Notes: generated from the sequence alone by a model not told the origin. DNA of 64,000 nt from Nitrospirota bacterium (GCA_004296885.1 SCVN01000019.1:1-64000); one strand, 5' to 3'. Positions 28,765-41,792 are shown, counted from the stretch's first letter. A program made the numbers and translations.

Positions 28765-30039
28765 ATGGCGACGAAACGTCCTCAATCCGTCCAGGCTTTG
28801 GAGCGGGCCTTGCGCGAAAAAACGCGCGAGGTCGATGTGCTGCACCGCATCAGCGAATCGATCAGCGCGACCTTGGATCTCGAAGTGGTGCTGCGGCACA
28901 TCGTCGAGATGGTCGTCGAGGTGACCAGGGCCGATGCCTGCCTGCTGTACCTGCTCTCCGAGAGTCGCGAGGAGTTGATTTTGCGGGCCTCAAAGAATCC
29001 CCACCCCAAACTGATCGGACGGATTACGATCGGTCTTGGTGAAGGGATTACCGGCTGGGTGGCGCGTGAGCGGACGCGCGTGGTGATTCCCAGCAACGCC
29101 AATGACGACCCCCGGTTCAAATTTTTTCATAATCTTCCGGAAGACCGGTATCAGGCCTTCGTGTCGGTGCCCATCCTGACCAAAAAGGAAGTGGTGGGTG
29201 TGATCAACGTGCAGCACAAGCGGCCGAAACGGTACCAGCCCGACGAGTTGGCGCTCTTGACCACGATTGCCAATCAGGTCGGCGGGGCGATCGAGAATGC
29301 CCGTCTTTATGCGGAAATGTCCCGCAAGGCGCTCCAGGTGGATACCCTCTCTCAAGTCTCTGAGACCGTGGCCTCGAACCGCTTGATCGAGGATGTCTTG
29401 CAGTTGATCGTCACGATGACCGCGCAGATGATGAACTCGAAGATCTGTTCGATCATGTTGCTGGAGCCGGCCTCAGGGGAGCTGCGCATCATGGCGACTC
29501 AGAGCCTGAGCGAACAGTACCGTCGGAAGCCCAGCCTGAAGTTGGGGCAAAGCATCAGCGGCCGCGCGGTACAGGAGCGCCGGTCCATCATCGTGCCGGA
29601 TGTCACCAAAGAACGGGACTACATGTATCCGGAGATGGCGCGAAGGGAAGGGCTCTGTTCCTTGCTCTCCGTACCCATGCTGATTCGAGATCGGGCGGTC
29701 GGCGTGATCAACAGCTATACCTCCGTCCCGCACGCCTTTACGTCCGAAGAGATCAAGGTTCTCCAGGCCATTGCTAATCAGGCGGCCATCGCAATCGAGA
29801 ACACCAAGCTGGTGGAAAAGTCTTTTGAAATGCAGGAGGCGCTCGAGGTGCGGAAGCTGGTGGAGCGAGCCAAGGGCAGTCTGATGCAGGCCAAGGGGAT
29901 ATCGGAGGAGGAGGCGTTCCGGCTGATGCAACGGCAAAGTATGGATACCCGCAAGTCCATGCGTGAGATCGCCGAGGCGGTGATCCTGGCCATCGGTATC
30001 GAGCGGCATGCCGGCAGCCGGGACTTCAATAGGCCTTGA
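28765..30039 (+). CDS. GAF-GAF-ANTAR transcription antitermination regulator
   Basis: 424 residues, soluble. A short coiled coil (about 8-22) leads to GAF1 (about 28-170; ITIGLGEGITGWVARERTR, YQAFVSVPILTKKEVVGVIN) and GAF2 (about 195-345; GQSISGRAVQERRSI, LLSVPMLIRDRAVGVIN). The C-terminal ANTAR domain (about 355-415) is recognised from the helix KLVERAKGSLMQAKGISEEE, AFRLMQRQSMDTRKSM and REIAEAVILA. ANTAR proteins bind paired RNA hairpins and suppress a downstream terminator. There is no receiver or kinase domain, so the signal probably enters through a GAF ligand. It is followed by nadE, amt, glnB, glnD and glnA, so a nitrogen-control role is likely. A candidate target is at 37945..38011. 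Confidence 0.9.
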   Translation: MATKRPQSVQALERALREKTREVDVLHRISESISATLDLEVVLRHIVEMVVEVTRADACLLYLLSESREELILRASKNPHPKLIGRITIGLGEGITGWVARERTRVVIPSNANDDPRFKFFHNLPEDRYQAFVSVPILTKKEVVGVINVQHKRPKRYQPDELALLTTIANQVGGAIENARLYAEMSRKALQVDTLSQVSETVASNRLIEDVLQLIVTMTAQMMNSKICSIMLLEPASGELRIMATQSLSEQYRRKPSLKLGQSISGRAVQERRSIIVPDVTKERDYMYPEMARREGLCSLLSVPMLIRDRAVGVINSYTSVPHAFTSEEIKVLQAIANQAAIAIENTKLVEKSFEMQEALEVRKLVERAKGSLMQAKGISEEEAFRLMQRQSMDTRKSMREIAEAVILAIGIERHAGSRDFNRP

Positions 30040-30065
30040 CAGGTTCTCGGACGCGGTGCTATAAG
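30036..30065 (+). promoter_or_regulatory. Predicted promoter for nadE and downstream genes
   Basis: A perfect TTGACA (30036..30041, overlapping the stop of the ANTAR gene), an 18-base spacer and TATAAG (30060..30065) with a TG one base upstream (extended -10). The start would be near 30072, giving a leader of about 150 bases that contains the hairpins and U-run described next. Confidence 0.65.
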
Positions 30066-30155
30066 CCCTCTAGTAATGCGCGAGGGGGAACAAGGGCGTT
30101 TCCCGGGTGCATGTAAGCCGGCGCCATTCATGCCGGATAGCAGGACGATGACGTC

Positions 30156-30198
30156 CTCGGCCCCAGACAGTGAACGGGGGCGGAGGGCGTTTTTTTTT
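30156..30198 (+). terminator. Intrinsic terminator/attenuator in the nadE leader
   Basis: CTCGGCCCC (30156..30164) pairs with GGGGGCGGAG (30176..30185) with one mismatch around an 11-base loop, and a run of nine T (30190..30198) follows 4 bases later. It lies after the predicted promoter and only 25 bases before the chosen nadE start, the layout of an attenuator. Upstream in the leader are two more hairpins: CCGGC/GCCGG (30113..30138 region) and AGGACG/CGTCCT around ATGA (30142..30157). Confidence 0.65.
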
Positions 30199-30222
30199 GT
30201 CCCGGATAGAGCGAGGTCGGTC

Positions 30223-32004
30223 TTGCGACGGTTTCGCATCGCCATGGTCCAGATGAATTCAATCGTCGGAGACCTGCCGGGGAATAGGCAGCGCATTACC
30301 GGGTGGCTGCGTGAAGCCCGAAAGGCCAAGGTCGATCTCGTTGTTTTCCCGGAATTGGCGATTACCGGCTATCCCCCTGAAGATTTGCTGCTGAATCCGA
30401 AGTTTCTGAGCGATACCAAGCGTGCGTTGCGGGAGGTTGTCAAGCACTGTCGTGGCCTGGCCGCCGTGGTGGGATGTGTCAGCGAAGGGGAGGTGCCTGG
30501 AACCCGGCCCGCGCCTCCCTTAGCGGTGGCCGTCGGAGCACAGGAAATCTGCAATGCTGCCGCCGTGATTGCGGACCGACGGCTGGTCATCTCTTATGGC
30601 AAGCGGTATTTGCCCAATTACGGGGTGTTCGACGAACGCCGGTACTTCCATCCTGGCCGACGCATTCCGGTGATCGTGCTGAACGGGACCCCCGTCGGGG
30701 TCAACATTTGCGAGGATATCTGGTTTCCGGATGGACCGACCCGCACCCAAGCGATGGCTGGCGCGGAAGTGATCGTGAACATCAACGCCTCGCCGTTTCA
30801 CGTGGGTAAGACCAAGCTGCGGGAGCAGATGCTGGCAACCCGTGCGAGGGAAAACGGGGTGATCGTTACCTACACCAACACCATCGGCGGGCAGGACGAG
30901 TTGGTATTCGATGGCAACAGCCTGGTCCTGGATCAAGGCGGCGAGGTGATTCTTCGCGGGAAGGCTTTCGAAGAGGACTTCCTGATTGCCGATCTAGATG
31001 TTGGAGCAGTGGCCCGTGCCCGCATGGGACAGGTCCGCCGAAAGTGGGCAGCCGGACGGTCCATGACCGACGTTGATCGGATCGTCGTCTCCGGTCTCTC
31101 TGCAGCGAGGAAGCGTGCGCCGATTGTGCCGGCGGAACCGGCTCCGCTCGATCCTTTGGAGGAAGTCTATCAGGCGCTGATTCTTGGAGTCCGGGACTAC
31201 GTACGAAAGAACGGGTTTGGCCAGGTGGTCATTGGGCTCAGCGGCGGGGTGGACTCGGCTCTTACGGCGGCGATTGCGGTGGATGCATTGGGCCCCAAAA
31301 ACGTGGTGGGTGTCTTCATGCCTTCTCCCTATACCTCCCGAGACAGTCGTGAGGATGTCGCCGAGCTGGCGGAGCGTCTGGCGATCAGAACCTGCACCAT
31401 CCCGATCACCAGAATGTTTCGGTCCTATCTGAGCTCCTTGGCTGCGTCGTTTGTCGGGCGGCGACCCGATACGACCGAGGAAAATCTGCAAGCCAGGATT
31501 CGCGGCAATCTGTTGATGGCCCTGTCGAATAAGTTCGGCTATCTCGTCCTGACCACAGGCAACAAGAGCGAGATGAGCGTGGGCTATGCGACACTCTATG
31601 GGGACATGGCTGGAGGGTTTGCGGTGATCAAAGACGTCCCGAAGACGATGGTCTATGACCTTGCCCGTTTGCGCAATCGTCGGGCATCAGCAGACGCGGT
31701 TATTCCCAAGCGGACCATCGAGCGGGCGCCGACCGCGGAGCTGGCGCCGGGGCAAAAGGACGAGGATTCCCTGCCTCCTTATGCCGTGCTGGACCCGATT
31801 CTCAAAGCCTATGTGGAAGAAGACAAGTCGGCGGAAGAGATCACCGCGATGGGGTTCGAGCCGGACACCGTCCGCCGGGTGATCCGGTTGGTGGATGGGA
31901 GCGAGTACAAGCGACGTCAGGCGCCGATCGGGATCAAGATCACGCATCGAGCCTTCGGCAAGGATCGCCGCATGCCGATCACGAATGGCTATCGAGGGCG
32001 TTAA
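30223..32004 (+). CDS. nadE: Glutamine-dependent NAD+ synthetase
   Basis: 593 residues from a TTG at 30223, chosen because homology begins there (RRFRIAMVQMNSIVGDLPG) and AGG lies 6 bases upstream. The frame is open back to an ATG at 30076, but those 49 residues are encoded by hairpins and a T9 run. The N-terminal glutaminase (nitrilase fold) has Glu in VVFPELAITGYPPEDLL, Lys in SYGKRYLPNYGVF and Cys in VNICEDIWFP. The C-terminal synthetase has IGLSGGVDSALTAAIAVDAL and TGNKSEMSVGYATLYGD. It makes NAD from deamido-NAD using glutamine nitrogen, which fits its place in a nitrogen operon. Confidence 0.94.
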   Translation: MRRFRIAMVQMNSIVGDLPGNRQRITGWLREARKAKVDLVVFPELAITGYPPEDLLLNPKFLSDTKRALREVVKHCRGLAAVVGCVSEGEVPGTRPAPPLAVAVGAQEICNAAAVIADRRLVISYGKRYLPNYGVFDERRYFHPGRRIPVIVLNGTPVGVNICEDIWFPDGPTRTQAMAGAEVIVNINASPFHVGKTKLREQMLATRARENGVIVTYTNTIGGQDELVFDGNSLVLDQGGEVILRGKAFEEDFLIADLDVGAVARARMGQVRRKWAAGRSMTDVDRIVVSGLSAARKRAPIVPAEPAPLDPLEEVYQALILGVRDYVRKNGFGQVVIGLSGGVDSALTAAIAVDALGPKNVVGVFMPSPYTSRDSREDVAELAERLAIRTCTIPITRMFRSYLSSLAASFVGRRPDTTEENLQARIRGNLLMALSNKFGYLVLTTGNKSEMSVGYATLYGDMAGGFAVIKDVPKTMVYDLARLRNRRASADAVIPKRTIERAPTAELAPGQKDEDSLPPYAVLDPILKAYVEEDKSAEEITAMGFEPDTVRRVIRLVDGSEYKRRQAPIGIKITHRAFGKDRRMPITNGYRGR

Positions 32005-32074
32005 CCTGGGACAAGAGCCGGATGGGCTTGGTCATGGTGACGGAATTCCTCGGCCAAGTCGGCAAGGAGGGGAC

Positions 32075-36488
<4,414 letters not shown>

Positions 36489-36512
36489 CGGCGATCTGAA
36501 AGGAGGCTCGGA

Positions 36513-37922
36513 ATGAATCCCCGCGAGGTATTGGAGTTTGCCAAGAAGCACAAGGTGCAGATCGTGGATCTGAAGTTTGTGGATCTGATCGGGACGTGGC
36601 AGCATTTCAGCATTCCCGTCAACGAGTTGACCGAAGGCCTATTCAAAGACGGGTCCGGCCTGGATGGGTCGTCGATTCGCGGCTGGAAGGCTATCAATAA
36701 CAGCGACATGCTGGTGGTGCCTGATCCTGAAACGGCCTGCCTGGACCCCTTTTGCGCCGTGCCGACGTTGAGCCTGGTCGGCAACGTGGTTGATCCGATC
36801 ACGCGCGAAACGTATGACCGCGATCCCCGGTTCATCGCGCAGAAAGCGGAGAAACATCTGCAGGGCACCAAGATTGGCGACATCTCCTATTGGGGGCCGG
36901 AAGCCGAATTCTTCATTTTCGATCACGCCCGCTACGATCAGACGAGCCACAGCGGCTACTACTTCATCGATTCGGACGAAGGCGTCTGGAACATGGGGCA
37001 GGAGGGCGTGAATCTGGGCGGCAAGATCCGTCACAAGGAAGGGTACTTCCCGGTCCCGCCGACGGACACCCAACAGGACATCCGCAGCGAGATGATTCTG
37101 GAAATGGAACGGGCCGGCATCTCGATCGAGAAGCACCATCACGAAGTGGCGACGGCGGGACAAGCCGAAATCGATATCCGGTTCGACTCGCTGGTTCGGA
37201 CGGCCGACAAGATGATGATGTACAAGTATATCGTCAAGAACGTGGCGCGGCGGCATGGCAAGACCGTGACCTTCATGCCCAAGCCGTTGTTCGGCGACAA
37301 CGGCTCCGGCATGCACACGCACCAGAGCATCTGGAAAGACGGCAAGCCTCTGTTCGCCGGGAAAGAGTATGCGGGCGTATCGCAGCTCTGCCTGAACTAT
37401 ATCGGCGGCATTCTGAAGCACGCGCCGGCGTTGGCCGCCTTCACGAACCCGACGACGAATTCCTATAAGCGACTCACGCCGGGGTTTGAAGCGCCGGTGT
37501 TGCTGGCCTACTCCAGCCGCAACCGGTCGGCGGGAATCCGCATTCCCATGTATTCGCCGAGTCCCAAGGCAAAACGGATCGAGGTGCGATTCCCGGATCC
37601 CGGCGCCAATCCGTACCTCGCCTTCGCGGCGATGCTCATGGCGGGTCTGGACGGGATTGAAAACAAGATCAACCCGGGTGAACCGGCCGAGAAGGACCTC
37701 TACGATCTCGAAGCCAAGGAGGCCTCCAAGATTCGGACCATGCCGGGCAGCCTGGACGAAGCGCTCAATCATCTCGAGAAGGACCATCAGTTCCTTCTGA
37801 AGGGCGGGGTGTTCAGCGAGGATTTGATCGAGGCCTGGATCGGCTACAAGCGGACGAAAGAGGTCGATACCATGCGGCTGCGGCCGCATCCCTACGAGTT
37901 CTTTCTCTACTATGATGTATAG
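36513..37922 (+). CDS. glnA: Glutamine synthetase, type I
   Basis: 469 residues, dodecameric GSI type. Makes glutamine from glutamate, ammonium and ATP. Signatures are [54 protein letters not shown] and [17 protein letters not shown]. The adenylylation tyrosine is exactly Tyr397 (EKDLYDLE), so control by the GlnE-like proteins encoded at 52328..56382 is plausible. GAAAGGAGG precedes the ATG. Confidence 0.97.
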   Translation: MNPREVLEFAKKHKVQIVDLKFVDLIGTWQHFSIPVNELTEGLFKDGSGLDGSSIRGWKAINNSDMLVVPDPETACLDPFCAVPTLSLVGNVVDPITRETYDRDPRFIAQKAEKHLQGTKIGDISYWGPEAEFFIFDHARYDQTSHSGYYFIDSDEGVWNMGQEGVNLGGKIRHKEGYFPVPPTDTQQDIRSEMILEMERAGISIEKHHHEVATAGQAEIDIRFDSLVRTADKMMMYKYIVKNVARRHGKTVTFMPKPLFGDNGSGMHTHQSIWKDGKPLFAGKEYAGVSQLCLNYIGGILKHAPALAAFTNPTTNSYKRLTPGFEAPVLLAYSSRNRSAGIRIPMYSPSPKAKRIEVRFPDPGANPYLAFAAMLMAGLDGIENKINPGEPAEKDLYDLEAKEASKIRTMPGSLDEALNHLEKDHQFLLKGGVFSEDLIEAWIGYKRTKEVDTMRLRPHPYEFFLYYDV

Positions 37923-37944
37923 AGGGTGAGGTCAGGCAGTCGGG

Positions 37945-38011
37945 GCCGGCAATGGCGCCGGCTTCGGCTGCCGAATCAACGTATGGGAGCAGCCCGACAG
38001 TGTTGTTGGGC
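37945..38011 (+). ncRNA. Candidate ANTAR-responsive tandem hairpins in the glnA-activator spacer
   Basis: Two hairpins, each with a six-base loop. Hairpin 1: GCCGGC (37945..37950), loop AATGGC, GCCGGC (37957..37962). Hairpin 2: GCCCGAC (37992..37998), loop AGTGTT, GTTGGGC (38005..38011) with one G-U pair. Both loops have A at position 1 and G at position 4, the published recognition rule for ANTAR antiterminators. The 29-base linker holds a small TTCGG/CCGAA stem. A large terminator follows at 38024 and the ANTAR protein is encoded 9 kb upstream. The match is by eye. Confidence 0.6.
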
Positions 38012-38023
38012 CGTTCGTCTGGC

Positions 38024-38090
38024 AAAGGCGCCAGCTCTGCCGGGAAGAGAGAGACAAGCTCTTTCTGGCAGCATGCTGGCGCCTTTCTCA
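38024..38090 (+). terminator. Large terminator hairpin after glnA
   Basis: AAAGGCGCCAGC (38024..38035) pairs with GCTGGCGCCTTT (38075..38086); inside, CTGCC pairs with GGCAG and AAGAG with CTCTT. The tail is TTTCTCATTAT. The 3' arm can also pair with GGCGCCGGC inside ANTAR hairpin 1 (37955..37962 region), so the two structures could be mutually exclusive. It separates glnA from the sigma-54 activator gene. Confidence 0.75.
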
Positions 38091-38122
38091 TTATGTGGTA
38101 TTGGCTGGTGAACTGATCGGGC

Positions 38123-39358
38123 ATGGGCAACATGGCGCCGGTGACGGATTTGGACGAGAGCCGATCGAGCGAGGAGTGCGAGGTCTTGGAAGCCGTGGCG
38201 GCTGCCTTGGCCGACTCCGGGCCTGTGCCGCAACGGCTTGAACGGGCCATCCAATTGGTTGACGAACGTTTGCGGGTGGTGCGGAGCCGGTTGGCGGGGG
38301 TGGAGCCGGCAGGGGAGGCATCCCGTCATCGCGCTGCAGCGGGGCGGAACTCCGGTTTACTAGCGAGTCTGGTGGGCCAGAGCGAGGCCATGCGCGAGGT
38401 CTATGAAGCAATTCGTCGCGTGAGCGGCAGCCAGGCAACGGTCTTGCTGCGGGGGGAGAGCGGCACCGGCAAGGAGCTGGTGGCGAAGGCCATCCATGTG
38501 CAAGGAATCAGGGCGAGAGGTCCGTTCATTCGTCTGCACTGCGCGGCCGTGACCGAGAGTCTCTTGGAGAGCGAGCTGTTCGGGCACGAACGGGGGGCCT
38601 TTACCGGAGCCGTGGACCAGCGCAAGGGGCGGTTCGAGTTGGCGGATGGCGGCACCTTGTTTCTGGACGAAGTGGGGGATATTCCGCCCTCCGTGCAGGT
38701 GAAGTTGCTGCGAGTATTGCAGGACAAGTGTTTCGAACGGGTGGGGGGGAGCAGGCTGCTGTCGGTGGATGTCCGGCTGATTTCGGCCACCCACCGCGAC
38801 CTGGAGGCGATGGTGCGGGCTGGGACGTTCCGGGAGGACCTCTATTACCGGCTGAACGTCGTGCCGGTGACGCTTCCCCCGTTGCGAGAACGGATAGGCG
38901 ATATTCCTCTATTGATCGATCATTTTCTGGATCGCTTCAACCGAGAGAACGGCCGCCACGTTCGCCTGGGACGGGATCTGATGGCGTTGATGACCCAGTA
39001 TGAATGGCCGGGTAACGTCCGGGAGTTGCAAAACTGCGTGGAGCGGTTGGTGGTGATGACGGAGCCCCGCGCCGATCTCGTAACGCTCGACTCCGTGCCA
39101 TCCTCGCTTCGAGGCTACTTTGCCGACATGGAGCATGTCACCGGAGTGGGAAGAGAGAAAACGGTTCAGGGTCATTCGATCAGGAAGGGACTGGATGAGA
39201 GCATCCAGGGCCTGGAGCGTCAGCGGCTCCTGGATGCCCTGGAACGGGTGGGGTGGGTGCAGGCGCGCGCGGCGAGGGTGTTGCGGATTACGCCCAGGCA
39301 GGTGGCGTATAAGATAAAAAAATACGGAATCGTCGAAGCATCTCGGAACGAGCCCTAA
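38123..39358 (+). CDS. NifA-like sigma-54-dependent activator without a sensor domain
   Basis: 411 residues. The AAA+ domain (about 80-315) has Walker A GESGTGKE (111-118), the sigma-54 contact loop GAFTGA (158-163), GGTLFLDEVGDIPPSVQ and the arginine-finger region FREDLYYRLNVVPVTLPPL. The C-terminal Fis-type HTH (about 368-405) reads ALERVGWVQARAARVLRITP then RQVAYKIKKYG, strongly reminiscent of NifA. The N-terminal 80 residues are too short for a GAF or receiver domain, so activity is likely set by amount or a partner rather than by phosphorylation. No nif genes are in the window. The site at 43245 and promoter at 43335 are its best candidate target. Confidence 0.9.
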   Translation: MGNMAPVTDLDESRSSEECEVLEAVAAALADSGPVPQRLERAIQLVDERLRVVRSRLAGVEPAGEASRHRAAAGRNSGLLASLVGQSEAMREVYEAIRRVSGSQATVLLRGESGTGKELVAKAIHVQGIRARGPFIRLHCAAVTESLLESELFGHERGAFTGAVDQRKGRFELADGGTLFLDEVGDIPPSVQVKLLRVLQDKCFERVGGSRLLSVDVRLISATHRDLEAMVRAGTFREDLYYRLNVVPVTLPPLRERIGDIPLLIDHFLDRFNRENGRHVRLGRDLMALMTQYEWPGNVRELQNCVERLVVMTEPRADLVTLDSVPSSLRGYFADMEHVTGVGREKTVQGHSIRKGLDESIQGLERQRLLDALERVGWVQARAARVLRITPRQVAYKIKKYGIVEASRNEP

Positions 39359-39409
39359 CCAAGCAAGTCGGATGCACGTATGGCCTCGATGTCAGAGAAG
39401 GAGATAGCT

Positions 39410-40735
39410 ATGACACCACAGTCGCGGTCGCGCCGAGAAGTCAGTGCGCACATGGTCGACGTAAAGCAACCGTCCGCCGAAGCCTATCTCGAACGGACAG
39501 TTGAACGGGCGGTCGCCGCCGCGGTGTTGGAGGCGGCGGGACCGAGCCGGCGGCAGTTCCTGGCCGGCATGGGGGGCGCCGCATTGGCGGCAGTGATCGG
39601 CGAAGTGTTTCCCTTGGCCCAGCTCAAGGCATTCGCCGCCGATCCTGCGGGTAAGCCCGAGAAGAAAGATGTCAGCATCGGATTTATTCCGATCACCTGC
39701 GGCACGCCGATCATCATGGCGGAGCCGCTCGGGTTCTACAAAAAGCATGGTTTGAACGCGTCGGTCAAACGTGCGGCGGGCTGGGCCATGATCCGCGATT
39801 GGGCGGTGAACAAAGAGGTGGATGCGGCGCACATGCTCACCCCCATGCCGCTTGCCATGACGCTGGGAGCCGGGTCCATGCCGACCCCGATGTACATGCC
39901 CGCGGTGGAGAACATCAATGGGCAGGCCATCACTCTGCACATCAAGCACAAGGGCGTCAAAACAGCGGCCGACATGAAGGGATTCCGCTTCTGTGTGCCA
40001 TTTGATTTCTCCATGCATAATTACCTGCTCCGCTACTTCCTGGCGGAGGGAGGCGTCCACCCGGACAAGGACGTGCAGATTCGCATCGTGCCGCCTCCCG
40101 AAATGGTCGCGAACTTGAAAGCCGGCAACGTGGACGGATACCTGGGTCCGGACCCCTTCAATCAGCGGGCCGTGTATGAAAATGTCGGTTTTCTCTTCAT
40201 GCTTTCGCGGGAGATTTGGGATCGTCATCCTTGCTGCGCCTTTACGGTGACGAAGGACTTTGCCACGCAATACCCCAACACGTTTCACGCCATGTGGCGG
40301 GCAATCGTGGATGCGACGCACTATGCCTCCAATCCCGTCCACCGGAAGGAGATCGCAACCGCGATCGCTCCGACCAACTACCTGAATCAGCCGGTCACCG
40401 TCTTGGAACAGGTGCTGACCGGTACCTACGCCGACGGACTCGGCAACATCAAGAAGGTGCCGGAGCGAATCGACTTTGATCCCTATCCCTGGCACTCGAT
40501 GGCGGTCTGGATTCTGACCCAGATGAAGCGATGGGGGCATCTCAAGGGGGATGTGAACTATAAGGCGGTAGCCGAGCAGGTCTATCTGGCGGCAGACTGC
40601 GATCGCATTGCCAAAGAGCTGGGCTATCCCACTCATAAGGCGACATCCATGACCCATACCATCATGGGCAAGGCGTTCGATCCGAACCAGGCCGAGGCTT
40701 ACGTCAAAAGCTTCAAGATTCACAGCATGGCATGA
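39410..40735 (+). CDS. NrtA/CynA-type ABC transporter substrate-binding protein
   Basis: 441 residues from the ATG preceded by AAGGAG at a 6-base distance. A twin-arginine signal lies inside an unusually long N-terminal region (SRRQFLAGMGGAALAAVIG, about 46-64), so the protein is exported folded. The mature part is the nitrate/nitrite/bicarbonate/cyanate binding fold: VSIGFIPITCGTPIIMAEPL, LGFYKKHGL, MLTPMPLAMTLG and DGYLGPDPFNQRAV. With cyanase at the end of the operon, cyanate or nitrite are the likeliest substrates; sequence alone does not decide. Confidence 0.9.
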   Translation: MTPQSRSRREVSAHMVDVKQPSAEAYLERTVERAVAAAVLEAAGPSRRQFLAGMGGAALAAVIGEVFPLAQLKAFAADPAGKPEKKDVSIGFIPITCGTPIIMAEPLGFYKKHGLNASVKRAAGWAMIRDWAVNKEVDAAHMLTPMPLAMTLGAGSMPTPMYMPAVENINGQAITLHIKHKGVKTAADMKGFRFCVPFDFSMHNYLLRYFLAEGGVHPDKDVQIRIVPPPEMVANLKAGNVDGYLGPDPFNQRAVYENVGFLFMLSREIWDRHPCCAFTVTKDFATQYPNTFHAMWRAIVDATHYASNPVHRKEIATAIAPTNYLNQPVTVLEQVLTGTYADGLGNIKKVPERIDFDPYPWHSMAVWILTQMKRWGHLKGDVNYKAVAEQVYLAADCDRIAKELGYPTHKATSMTHTIMGKAFDPNQAEAYVKSFKIHSMA

Positions 40736-40783
40736 AAATGGCGTGGCTCGGCCGCCGCGTCGCGTACCTCTCGTATCGACACG

Positions 40784-40814
40784 ACCGGAGCATGCTGGGT
40801 GTCCGGTGTTTTTT
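40784..40814 (+). terminator. Partial terminator between nrtA- and nrtB-like genes
   Basis: ACCGGA (40784..40789) pairs with TCCGGT (40802..40807) around a 12-base loop, followed by GTTTTTT. It sits in a 151-base gap inside what is otherwise one operon. A leaky terminator here would give more binding protein than permease, a usual ratio for ABC importers. Confidence 0.65.
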
Positions 40815-40886
40815 GCATGCAACGAAATGGGGACGACCGCACCCAGCGCTCCTCGATTGAATGAGCGTCGAAGAAAAGAGGCAGGC

Positions 40887-41789
40887 ATGGCAAGATTGCA
40901 AGGGCAGGCGGGGAACTCAAAGGACGCGGTACTGATCTCCGTGTCGATGCTGGTCGTATTTGTAGCGGCCTGGCACCTCTTCACGCTGCGGCCTGCGTTT
41001 GATCCCGCAGGATTGACCGAAGACCAGCTTCACACGATGGAGTTCAATGGCGACATTATGCAGACCGCCGATGGGGGATACGCCTGGAATCCCGAGAAAG
41101 AAAAGGTGAAAGGGGTGCCCGGGCCTCTGGCGGTGCTGGAGAAGACCAGGACCGAATTGGCCGAGGCGTTTGTGAAGAAGGGCACGAATGATCACGGGAT
41201 CGCTTACCTGGTACTCTACACGGTGACCCGTTTCGGAGCCGGTTTTCTGGCGGCCTCGGTGGTGGCCATCACGCTCGGGATCCTGCTGGGACTCAACAAG
41301 GTGCTCTTTCAGGCGGTCAATCCCTTCATCCAGATACTCAAGCCGATTTCGCCGCTCGCCTGGATGCCGTTGTTGCTGTACACGGTGAAGGACCCGAAGT
41401 GGACGGCGGTGCTGGTTGTGTTCATGGCGGCGCTCTGGCCGACTCTGGCCACGACGGCGTTCGGGGTCAATTCCCTGCGTAAGGACTACTTGCACGTGGC
41501 GGCCATTCTTCAACTGTCTTGGGCCAAGCGGTTGTACAAGGTCATTCTTCCTGGGGCGGCGCCGACTATCGTCAACGGTCTGCGCATCTCGTTCGGCAGT
41601 GCGCTTGTGGCGGTCGTGCCGGCCGAAATGCTTCTGGGCGAGCTGGGAGTGGGCTATTTGAGTTGGATCGAATGGAACAACCTGGATATCGCCGGGGTGA
41701 TCTTTGCGATCTTGGTTGTGGGCGTCGTGGGAGTCATTCTGGATTCGGGGTTCAACAAGCTGGCGAGTCTCGTCACGTATCAGGAGTAA
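40887..41789 (+). CDS. NrtB/CynB-type ABC transporter permease
   Basis: 300 residues from the ATG after AGAGGCAGG; a frame open from 40743 crosses the terminator and adds nothing homologous. A first helix (ISVSMLVVFVAAWHLF) is followed by a periplasmic stretch and about five more helices. The permease EAA loop is visible near LHVAAILQLSWAKRLYKVIL and PGAAPTIVNGLRISFGSAL. It imports a nitrogen anion with the neighbouring binding protein and ATPase. Confidence 0.92.
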   Translation: MARLQGQAGNSKDAVLISVSMLVVFVAAWHLFTLRPAFDPAGLTEDQLHTMEFNGDIMQTADGGYAWNPEKEKVKGVPGPLAVLEKTRTELAEAFVKKGTNDHGIAYLVLYTVTRFGAGFLAASVVAITLGILLGLNKVLFQAVNPFIQILKPISPLAWMPLLLYTVKDPKWTAVLVVFMAALWPTLATTAFGVNSLRKDYLHVAAILQLSWAKRLYKVILPGAAPTIVNGLRISFGSALVAVVPAEMLLGELGVGYLSWIEWNNLDIAGVIFAILVVGVVGVILDSGFNKLASLVTYQE

Positions 41790-41792
41790 GCC

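Noticed and set aside
30072-30160. ANTAR tandem hairpins in the nadE leader
   Set aside because: Hairpins exist but their loops (9 bases, and ATGA or GATGAC) do not carry A1 and G4 in a hexaloop.
30072-30222. Cyclic-di-GMP (GEMM) or NAD riboswitch in the nadE leader
   Set aside because: The conserved cores of these classes, as I remember them, are not seen.
31895-32074. Longer start for the first amt
   Set aside because: Would overlap the nadE coding end and bury the signal peptide; the GTG after AAGGAGGGG is better.
39392-40984. 530-codon open frame on the - strand opposite the NrtA-like gene
   Set aside because: Antisense shadow of a clear Tat-exported binding protein; composition is His/Arg-rich with no motif.
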